DNA from: Galaxea fascicularis
Lineage: Eukaryota; Cnidaria; Anthozoa; Scleractinia; Euphylliidae
Reading direction: 5' to 3'
DNA: 64,000 nucleotides
Assembly: GCA_948470475.1 (NCBI GenBank)
Contig: OX419341.1
Span: 28,058,169 to 28,122,168 of the forward strand
The position numbers were made by a program, and so were the translations under genes. Positions 1-11,645 of the stretch are shown in pieces. The notes beneath the pieces were generated by a model that saw only the letters and a list, made by a program, of their open reading frames with translations, ran no database searches and was not told the origin of the DNA. The stretch's first letter is position 1, and each line of letters opens with the position of its first letter.

Positions 1-159
1 TAAAATATTCTCCAAGGAAATCATGCTTTCATACTTAAATTGCCCAGCTCTGTCTATTTTCACTCCAACGTTTACTAGAACCAAGTGAACCTGGCTACTG
101 CGATGGTCTGAAAGACTTACGAGCAAAACAAAACAAAAACAAAAAAATGCTGCACCCAC

Positions 160-3100
160 CATAGACATCTGCTCCATGATCCAAGACAGTTTCCAGGCAC
201 GATCCATCCCTGAATGGTACATAATAACCAGACAGTCAGTTGATTTGAATCACACAGCTGGCTCTCCATAAATATAAGAATGCTATTTTCTTTCCCAAGG
301 ATTGAGGTGGAAATATGGACCCTTTCAATCAGTCAAACTGATATGATACTTAGTAATCATGATTTAACCCTTGATAGGGCATGGACCACCAAGTGATTTT
401 AAATCTTCATGTAACCAGTTGTTGTACTGTACAAACGACATTTGGTTGAAAGCAAAGGCCTCGGGTCCATGACCATTTTCAGACAAGAAGATGTGAATCT
501 AATGATATAAAATGCAATATAATAAATTATATTTTGCTCACTTCTGTTTTTTGCTTCTTCATTTTAGTACAAAAACAGATTAGTATGTTTTGGGGGTACA
601 GTTTTAAAGTAACTCTCATAGCAACAGACACACAGGGCCACAAGACTGACACAAATTAAGAACACTTCCCTAACTTCTTCTAATTCCTGGCCAATTCATC
701 AAATAATTCACTTCAGTTTTTGTGTATTTTCTCCACTGGGGCCCGTTTCTTGAAACTCCCGAAATGTTTCAGGTCTATTTTGGGTACTGTATTTTGCTAC
801 TCATCTTGAAAATGAAGATGTTTTCAGGGTGAAATTTTACAGCAAATCTGCCCTTTCGTATCTTGAAATCATAGTAAAAGGCCAGGTTTTTAGAATACCG
901 GTAAGCAGATTGCAGCTTTTGACAGTGGCTTTTCAGGCCCAAAAAGGTTTAAAGGGCCATGGTCCGGAACATTCATAGCCCTTGTAGCCACAGTATAACG
1001 TATCTGAACTAAATGCTTGCCCAACTACATTGTATCTAATTTACACCTTATTCCAAAATGGCTCCCATTCTTATATTCTTTTGTTTTATTCCCCTTGCCT
1101 CCTCTTGTTGCCTTGTTCTTAAGAGCAAAATTCAAAAGAAGATTTTAAATGTACATGAGGACTAATTTGAATATAAACCAAAGAATATTAAAATGGCAGC
1201 CACCTTCGAATGAGGTGTACAGGTAGTTTACCTAGTATCCCAAATTCTGATTGCATAGTCCCAACTCCCTGAAAGCAGAAGATAAGGGAGCTCTGGGCTC
1301 CATAGCAGTCCACGCACAGGAGCCGTGTGACCTTTCAAAGTGTGAACACAGGAATCCTGCAGTAGAAGAGGAAAACACACTTCTTCTCTGTTGAGAATTT
1401 TTAACAAAGGAATATGCAGACTTAATCCTTAATCACTTTTTCTCCACACTATTCTCCATACATTTTCTGCGGTAATGATGAGGAGAATTTGCTAAACAAT
1501 TCATTCCAAGGGGGAAAGGTGCGATGAGGTTATCCCCATGTGAAGCACCAACCCAAGGTCAGCACTAGGGGTGGTCACAACCAGGGTTCATTATGCCCCT
1601 AGTGGTTCTTTAATGTCCCACAGAAATTAATTGTGGAGAGTTTTGAGACGGGACCTCTGGTTTATTGTCCTTATCCGAGAAGACTAGAAAGTCTAACCAT
1701 TTGCAGATGTCATTGCAAAGGAAGCATTTTCTCCTCAGTTATTTAAAGACCCTGAGTGTTGGACCGGCCAGGACTTTGAACCCATGATCTCCCACACAGT
1801 AGTCTGGTACTCTACCAACTGAGCCAACCAGTCGGCAGTTAAAGACCTTTGTTACAAGTTGATCACTTCCTTTTTTCTCACAACCTTTGTTTGATTGAGC
1901 AGTGTTACTATAAGAAGAAATTTTAATTGACCAATGTTTAAAAGCATTGATCACTCTTAGGAATGAAAAGGGTTAATACGGTAGAGCATTTCTGGTGTGA
2001 CTCTACTTTTTTTAAGGGGAAAGCGGATTGGCCAATGGCATGGTTGTTTGAAGTGTCCCCCTCCCACCAAACTCCTCCAAGGCCACAAAATAATATTAAA
2101 TTATAGCCTTAAACAAGTTTAGAGGACAAAGCAACCAAAATTCATGATCAATGATGAGTGCTACATCCAAAATACACACAAAATATATAAACACACTCTA
2201 TCATTTTATACTCACCTCTGTGTAATCCCAGACCTTTATAGTGCTGGTGAAAGAAAGGAATTTATATCATTTTTGCTTACACAAATGTTCAATGTGTTGT
2301 TCTAGAAAATACCCACAACCCCTTACAGAAGGTTTTTTGGTTTGCACCCCTGCCAACCCTCCAGAAATCCCGATTGAGCTTCATATGTTTCTTTAACATT
2401 TTCGGGTACTTGCCCCCCCCTCCCCTTCTTGGAATTTGCATTGACCTTCCATGAACAGTAATAATAATAACAACTGTATTTAAGTCTCAAATCATTCTAG
2501 CCGAGCACAGGTGCTCTACTAATTGGGGAGACTGTAAATCAAATAATCTGAACATCAAATCAAATGTTGGTTTTCAAGGAGTGGGGAAAACCAGAGTACC
2601 CGGAGGAAAACCTCTTGGAGCAGAGTAGAGAATGTGAGTCTGCGAATCAAACCCGGGACACATTGGTGGAAGGCGAGCCCTCTTACCACTGGGCCAACCC
2701 AGCTCCACATATGGAGATTTTCTGAAACTGCACAACACAACAATGAGAACAGCATAATTATTTTTATTTTAAAATTGCTCCAGAAGCAAACTAAATAAAA
2801 CCATGCATCAAGTCACGCAAAAACAGCAAGTCAACACTTTCTTTGCATGTTAAGTTTATTACACATGTAGAATAACTAAGCAGAAATTCCCTACCCATCA
2901 TCAGATCCACTGCAGAGGATGGCCTCTCGAATGGGACTCCACTTTACATGAAAAACCTTTGCTGTGTGACCTAAATGAAAAAAATGTCAAACATTAAAGA
3001 TCTACAGACAGTATTTCTGTTATTAAGTGAACACTGCATCCATGTTTAAACTAACTTTGAATCAAGACATTACATTTGGGTTTTAGTTTATACAGATTTT

Positions 3101-6100
3101 CTGGATTTCTGGGCTTACAACGACAAAAACCTAGAAATAATAATAAGGCAAATGTAAAGTTAGAGAAAGTAAAAAAATAAGGCAAAGATCAATCAATGCT
3201 TGTGTTCACAAAGGATCAATATTAACAAACATACTGTATACGGTACATATAATTTTAGTTTTTAATAATCACGCAATGTCATACTGACCCATCAGACCAC
3301 GTATGAAAGTGATGGTTGGAGGGGCCTCAGCTGGGAGAGACCCAAATAAAAGTGACAGACACAATTCCTCATATCATTTGGGGAGTTTGATTATAGAAAT
3401 GGAGCTCTCCTGATGGTTAGAAGGTGAAATATGACAAAAATACTACTTGGTCATCAGATTTGGTACCCTTTAGAGTTAAACAATGAGCCACACCCACATC
3501 AGATCCCTTTCAATTTTTAGTGACCACCAGTCTCAAAGTGGTAAATCTCAAAGGGAGTTATGAAATAGAAATACTAATATTCAACAGACAAAAGAAATGC
3601 TATCTCATTATCACATCTGTTTTGAAGTAGAATGGGGTTAAACAACAAAATGTGGAATGTGGCAAATACATGACAATTATATAAATCTTAGTAACCACTT
3701 GCTTACCAGAGAATATTTTCAGTGGAAGGTCTGTACTCGCAGAAACATAAAACACTCTGACGCATCTATCCTCACAGCCTGTTGCAATCATATCTCTAAT
3801 TGACAAATTAATAAAAGCAAAATACGCTACCGTGAAGTTTTCATACTAGCAACTCTCGTTAATTTCAGAATTAGCAAACTTCGGGGCTTCTTACTTTCCA
3901 GGTGTTGTAACTCTCGGGGGGTGGGGGTCAACAAAGTTGGTGCTAGCTCTTTCCCGAAATGAAAATAAAGAACATAATATTAAAAAAAAAAACATTTTAT
4001 TTGTGTTACATGGTCTGTGTTAATGATGAATGATTTCGGGAATGCCATGTTTCCATTTGATTGTTGTTCAGTGCCTTATTGTTAAGTGCCTCATGGTGTA
4101 AATTTGTAAATGCATGAAGATATTACAATTATTGCAATCCATAGTCAGATGTTTAATGCATAGTACTTGGAAAACAAATGCATTTGGTATGTTTATAATG
4201 TAATTAAAAGACGGCATGTTGTTGTTAAGTGCCTTAAATTGGGATACATTTGTAAATACATGAAGATATTGTAGTACTGTACACTAAAATTTGACTATGG
4301 ATTGCAGTAATTGCAATCCATAGTCAAATATTTAATGCATAGTACTTGTAAAACAATAAAAATGCATTCGGTATGTTTATAACATAATTAAAAGACGTTT
4401 CTTTCGAGGGGTCACTACTATGGGAACTTAACAGTAAACAACAACATATTGAAGCCATGCATGGAAAGGAAATGAAATGAAGAGGAGATTTCCGTGAGGA
4501 ACTACGGACTGCGGTATTATTTGTAGCTACCGGTACGCCCACAACAATAATTATTAGAAGGAACACAACATTTTGTATCTATTTGATTACTTATTCTGAT
4601 TATGATTTATTATTTGCTATTTATCTCCAAAACTATAGAGGAGAGGGGGCAGTGATCCACAAAATGACTTGACCACAAAGATTTCAAGGCCAAAGGTGAT
4701 CGATCTACCAAGATGAACTAGCAAAGCAAATGGCGAGTGCCCACACATGAAACGAATACCAGCCCTTAAGTTGAGGCTAGCAGCCCCATCCCCTTTATTC
4801 TGCAGATATTTTGATGTAGCTGGAAGAGATGTCCCTAATAATTACCTGTTATTCAGACTCCAATCACATCCATACACTGGTCCAGGGTGTTTGTAACGTT
4901 TGACCAAAGTTCCATCCACTTGTCTAACAACACTATAAAACATGACAACTGTTGTGAATTAAAACAATAAGAAAAGTCTCTCTTGGATCCATGGAAAGAA
5001 ACCCAACTACATTTAACCCCATTCAACCCTAAGATCAAAATTCAAATTCTCATTTGTTGTCCCTCACATTTCCTATAGAAATAGTGGGGAGAAATTAAAA
5101 CATCAACTCTTAATAGGGTTTAAAGGGTTTCACTTGAAATACACCACTCGTCTTGCATGAATGACTTGTGCCAGTCTGTCAACACAAATTGTGCCAACAC
5201 AATGACCAATTTTGTTACAGAATTTACAATAAAAACAACTATTGATAATCATCAACTTACCATGATCCATCAGAACTGCAGGAAGCTATTCTGCGAGAAT
5301 CCTTGTGATTCCAGCTGACATTGTAAACAGTATGTTTACCATGCTAATAACAACACAAAACAAAGTAAAAAAAACTGCTAAAGTACTTAATGAAAATAGT
5401 AACTAGAGGTGAATCTTTTGAATGTGCAGTAGGCATTAGGAGAGTTGCTTAAATTTTGAATGCACAATATTATTGATTTTTTTCCATATTATTCTGGTTC
5501 CAATTAGTTTCCACGGATGGGACTGCAAAGTATTACAGCTATGGCTTACCTCAGTAAACCGCTTGATTATTTTGCCTTTGTTTATATCCCACAAGAAGGC
5601 GCCCTGTTTAGCTGTTGCTCCACAAATGCAGTTTACATCTCCTGTGATAAAACATAAGTCAGTCAACTTGTAACCTATTCAATTTACAACTGGACAAAAC
5701 TGCCGTTCTAACACTTGAGCACAAGGAGAACTCTTAATGTGCCAAAGGCTGGAGGCATGGAAAATCGTGTTTTTTTGGCATATCTAAATTTTATACATGT
5801 TCTCTCAAAATATTAAAACTGGTCAACATGAAATTGCTACCTAATTCTTGGTCTCACACTCCCACTTGACTGGGAGACCTTACTAGCCTCGGTTGTTTAA
5901 ATTACAAGAACAGGGTTGTCATTACAAGCTGGTAGCCGGCAGATTTCTGCCAACTGTCAGCCCACTTTGTTCCAGCTACTTTTGCCCAAAATGCAGGAAA
6001 ACACATCTGTGAGGTTGTCAATTTGAAGACTTTTTAATGATCTGTAGCCAAGTACTTCAACCAATTCATCCATCTTCTTAAAATTCTAGTGACAACCCTA

Positions 6101-9100
6101 CAATGATAATGGTACAATCCACTTAAGCTTGTTGAGAGTACAAGCACACTAAGATTTAATGTAGGCCCACACGGAGCTCAATGACTTAAGCACATCAACA
6201 GTCACGGGTACAGCTTAATATGGCTGACACCTGTCCAATAAACTTAACAGCATTGTTCAGTCCACATTCACCAGCTGGTTATAAAACATTATGATCACGC
6301 ACTCACCAGGAGCCCAAGAAAGTGCATAAATGATTCCTTCATTACCAGGCGAAGAATGCAGCTATTCAGTAAATGAGAAAGCACACACAAATTCAACTGT
6401 GAATATTATTAGTGCAGAAACCATGTAACCAGTTCTAGTCAGTGTTGCAAAACCACACACAGGCTGATCTCCTGATGTTTGGTTAAGATTCAAGTGTCCA
6501 GTCTTTCAAACCCATCCTGATGGTGGCTCTATGCTTTTATTACTTGTTAGCTACAGCCTTAACATCATAGGTCATGGGAGACCCTCCTCTTCTCTCAGTC
6601 AACTCCTTCAGTTATGGTTTATAAATGTACATATATATGTTGAACAAATATTATTTTAATTTTACCAAGAAACCTAGAGTCCCTGGTATTTAACTCTTCA
6701 TGGCAAAGCAAGTTGTGGCTGCATGTGCATCAACAATACACAAGGCTTTGCTCTAGTGGTGTCCAGTCGCCTGTTGATGACTTACTTTTGCTTTTGAGCA
6801 ACCAGGAAATATTAGTTTTTGCACCAAACATACATGGTGGGCACCCTGGATTTCAAGGGTTTTGAGCACCCAACTACACTGTACTTCTCTTAGAGCAAAG
6901 CCTTGAAACACTATCTTCAACACAAAAGACAGACAAACCAATCATATACTCTGAAATTTTGTCAATGCAATTTAAATCAATAAATTTCAGTTTATTTTCA
7001 GTTCAAATTTATTTTCCCTTACTTCACAATGACTAACATAAAAATAAAAGCAAAACATAATCTTTTAAACTGACTGATCATCAAAACAAAATGATTACCA
7101 GTAAACAAACCAAAATATTTAACACCCAATACACTTACTGCATTCATGGAGTTCACATCCCAGACTTTGATGGTCCCATCAAATGATGCCGTAGCCAACA
7201 GATCTGGACTTTCAGGTTTGAATTTGCAGTCAAATATGGTTTCAACATGTCCCTAATACAATGAATATACTGTCAACCATGTGGGAAACAGATTTCGTTA
7301 TTGACAAAACCAGATATTTTAATTTTTCATACACACAATGTAAATCTAGCATTTTTTTGAAAATTTGAAAGTTCAAAACTTAATAATTATTAACTACAGT
7401 TATTCTTAATTGAGCAGAGTTCAAAATAATAATGTTGTTGACAATACAAATACAGTGGAACCCAGTTAAAACAGACACCAAGGGAACATGCATTAGTGTC
7501 CGTATTATCCAGGTGTCCATATTAAGCAGGCTCTCAGAGAAAACAACAGGGACACATGTTTTATCAATATAAAGACCAAAGCAGACAGTTTTATGAGAAA
7601 ATGTTGTTTAAGTAATGATTCGCATAAGAACTATAGCGCTAAACGGCAATGCACGATGGAATGCTGACTTTTTTCATTGTTTAATCTAGCAATCTCATTG
7701 GTCAGAACTCAAAAAATGTTTAAAAGTTAGGGTTATTAGAGCACATTTACTAAGTATTAATTGAAGATTCAGATAACCTGTGCTGCCGTTGCACCACATC
7801 GAATTTTTAAAAGAAATTGTGTGGGGGGAACTTCATCAAATCATCAAAATTAGTGGCTATTGTGTTTAGCAGTTATGATTGGTTAGGCACAAAAATTTCC
7901 TAAATTTTATTTGAACCAAGTACATTTAGTCTAGTTTTACAAAGAAATTTAGGTAACAACCAAGAGTTCCAGCTTTCTTCCTAAAATCAACGATATCCTA
8001 TGTGGGGAAATTGCCATTGCCACAGAACAATAGGGTTTGCTATAGTTCTTGTGTGAATCGTTACTTAATTTCTTAACTGTAACAGTAACAAGTTCATCCT
8101 GAAGAAACCTCACAATCATTTATCATAGTCTCAGAGTAAAATCTTTTAAGTATTGTATTGTCACTGGAACAAGCATGACAATGTATTCATCTGAAAAAGT
8201 CTGATGCTTTTAGTTTGCGACTCAGCCAAGTGGACTGAATATTAAACAGAACCTTTGAAAGGTCATTTGCTTTTTCTGCTAGGTTTTCACTGGTAACATA
8301 TTCAGTCACGTCCTCTGGACAGGATTACCATAGCTTCTTTCAGTGTTTGACTTTAGGCTCCTTCAATGTGGCATTGACCTCAATAATATCCTCATCGCTG
8401 TTGTCACCTGGTGAATTCTTAGAGGTGGATGCAGATAGACTGGAGAAGTATTCCTCCTCCCAGCGGTCATCTCGGTACCACTATTGTTACTGTTTTTTTT
8501 AGTAATAAAATTTTATTAACCTGTAAAAATCTGTCATTATTTGAACAGGATACAATGTCTACAATTATCACATAACTGTGACAATGAAATTAGACAGTGT
8601 GCAGATAACCGGTGTCGGTAAAGTGGGGTTGACAATATATGAAAGTTTGCGACTTGGGAAACAAAAAAGTGTCTGTTGTCCACATTAACTGGTGTCCGTA
8701 TAAAGCGGGTTACAGCTGTAATTTTAGAGTAAATATATGAGTTTTTGTCAGGACAAACGAAACTGTCCATTATAAGCGGGTGACTGTATTAAGCGGATGT
8801 CCATGGAGCGGGGTTCCACTGTAACCAAATGTAATTTCATATTTATAAAGCTGTACATAATTTTAACAAAAAGAAAACCTCAAGCTAAAAGTCCTAAACA
8901 ATGTACATGTACATTACAAGGATCTAACTAAGAATCCAGTTACTGTAGTAAAACCTACTAGAACAAAATCAACAGCAAATTATTAATAACAACAACATCA
9001 AATACCAAGGTAACTTTGAAATTCTTTTGCTTTGATGTGTTTGGTCTACCAAATGAGTAACTTTAAAAATACAATGTACAATACCAAAAGTTCAACAAAC

Positions 9101-11610
9101 TCACCATTTCTCTAAGAAAGCTCCACTTCCTTTTACCTAAATCATACAGTCCAACACCACCATCCATGAATGTACAAAGAATCCTTGCAGGAGGTAGGGC
9201 ATATCTGATGTTATTGGGTGACGACGGTGGTTCACTTGCTGCTGAAGTTGACGACAATCCAACAGCTATTTCGTTATTATTTCGTGCCATGTTTCGGAAG
9301 GTTTCTACCACAATGAGAGCATGAAAGCCAGTCATTTTTAGTTTAATGCTGGTCATAGGAGAACTCTTGGATACAGTCCACACTCGTAAGATGCCAGCTT
9401 GGGTGTCTGAGGTGCAAAACAAAAACAATCAACTGAGCTGATTTATTTCTGCAAAAGGGAAAAAGCAATGTTACATACTTTGACTTCTTTAAATTTTTCT
9501 TCAAACATAAAGGCAATAATGACTTAGTGCAATATTACACATTGAAAGAAAATATAAGAGCAGCTCTTACTTGAGCATTGAAGGCAGGGGTTTCATTGAC
9601 TGAAGAAATAGGAGGGTATAGGATTCTAAATAGGTAGGTACCCCTGAGATTTCTTTGGTTTGCCCTTAAATTTGATACCTAAAAAGCAAAGGCGGGTACT
9701 GTGTTCATAGTGTATGCGTGCCAGTATCCAGGTTCTGGTTTCTAATTACAACCCTGTGAAGGTAAATCTTATCTGTTTTGGTTTTGAATCAACTGAATGC
9801 TCCATGATTGTTTTTTCTTGTACCACCCTCTCAGCCAATGAGGAGCAAAACCAAGCAGATCTGTACTTGTTTGCATGCAATGTCCAAACTTGGCTTCTGC
9901 AACTTTTCACTTCTTTGAATTGACTGGGTCATTTCTTTTTTTGTATCCATTGTGATTGGACAGTCTGTTTTTTTTCAAAATGTTTTTTTTGAGTCATGTA
10001 AATTAAAATTCCATATATTTCTGGATCAATGTACAGTAAGACAAAATAATGATACTTAGTTCAATGTCTCTCACCCCACAACAAGGAATTGGAAAATGTA
10101 AGTTCTACTTTGTCAGTTACACCATGTACATTGTTGCTTCATCATTCAACATGTTTCCTGGCCTTAATTCCAACATTTAATGAGGCTAAATGTAATTTAG
10201 GAAAGGTTGAAACACAGCCAATGCAGTGGTTCACCAATATAAGAGGGGGAGGGGAGGGGTGGTTTGCTTGCTTTGTCTCTCTCCCTCCTTCCCTGTCCAT
10301 TCCATGCATTTCAAGCAGATGCAAAGATTCATTTTAGCGAAAAAATATTTGGGGTTATAGGCAATTTAATGCTTTAAGGCTAAATTTCCTACCTCCTGTC
10401 ACAAAAATTCCAGGTGCAGTAGGAACCCAAGCCAAGGTATGGATCTTAATTGCTGAGCTTGGCAACTTAAAATTCATGATGACAGTCATGGTATTAGTGT
10501 CTATCAATCTAGTGCCATTACATGCATTTGAAACAAGTAAATAGTCCACTGACAATGGATCCCACTCAAGACTTGTCACGGGATCCTCCTCATCAGGATC
10601 ATCAACAGTTTCAGGCCGTAGATGATGTTTAAATGTCTTCTGTCCTGGGCTGACAACAGATATACTCCCATCAGTGTGTCCAAACACAAGTTTTCCTACC
10701 TTTTTCTGATTCCATCTAAATTGGCACACATCTGAAAAAAATGTCATGGATTCTAAATACTTGGATATTAGCTTGTCCGGAGACGAGTTGAAATTCCAAA
10801 TCTGCATGGGTCCACGCCCATATATGTAAGCTATCGCATCCTGTTCCTCGGGGCACCATCCAATACACACAGGTGCTGTTTTGAAGTTGTTCAATATACT
10901 GATGGTTTTTTGCTGTGAGACACTCCATATGCAAATCTTGTCACTGCTGGCAGTGGCTAGAATGTCTGGGTTCTTTGGATGCCAGGAAATACAAGTGATA
11001 GTCTTCATGTGCTGTGCCATGATAGCCGACAGACGGAATTCATTGAACTGACGATCCAGCTGAAAAAAAGTTAATATATACAAGTTTAAATAGACTGTTA
11101 AACAGCCCTTTTTCTACATGTACTAAAAATGCAAGTGTAACCAGGATTAAAAATCATCTTGTGAACAAGCATTAATTTTTTTGGCTACTTTTTGTTTTAT
11201 TAGTGTAGTGGACTTTTGGTTTCTGGTCTAAAGCCTAAATTATAAAAACTTAAATTAAATTAATGTAAGGCGCCAAATAAAAGAACATAATTATGCAGAG
11301 AGAAAGAGAGAAAAATTAAACGCAGTAAAATATGGAACAAATATACTAATTTAAAAGAATAGAACATTGTTTTGGTAAGAGCTTGGAGCCTTTTTATTTT
11401 AAAAATTAACAGATGCAAATTTGTCAAAGGTGCTAACTTGCAAGGCACAAAGCACTAAAGGCTGTACCCGCCAAGCCATAGAGTGGATAAGCTTAAAAAA
11501 TTAGAACATTCAATGTACTGGCAGGTTAGAATGCTCTAACCTCTGAGCTACAAGAGGCCCATCAGAGCCAGGCCAATAATTTAACCCTTTCACTCCCGAT
11601 GGTGCCAAAT

Positions 11611-11645
<35 letters not shown>

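Noticed and set aside
1..120. A further WDR17 exon at the extreme left (minus strand, after TTTCAG at about 112)
   Set aside because: The reading TIAVARFTWF stops within a dozen codons and does not match the expected LTCHPSRPF-type WDR17 block.
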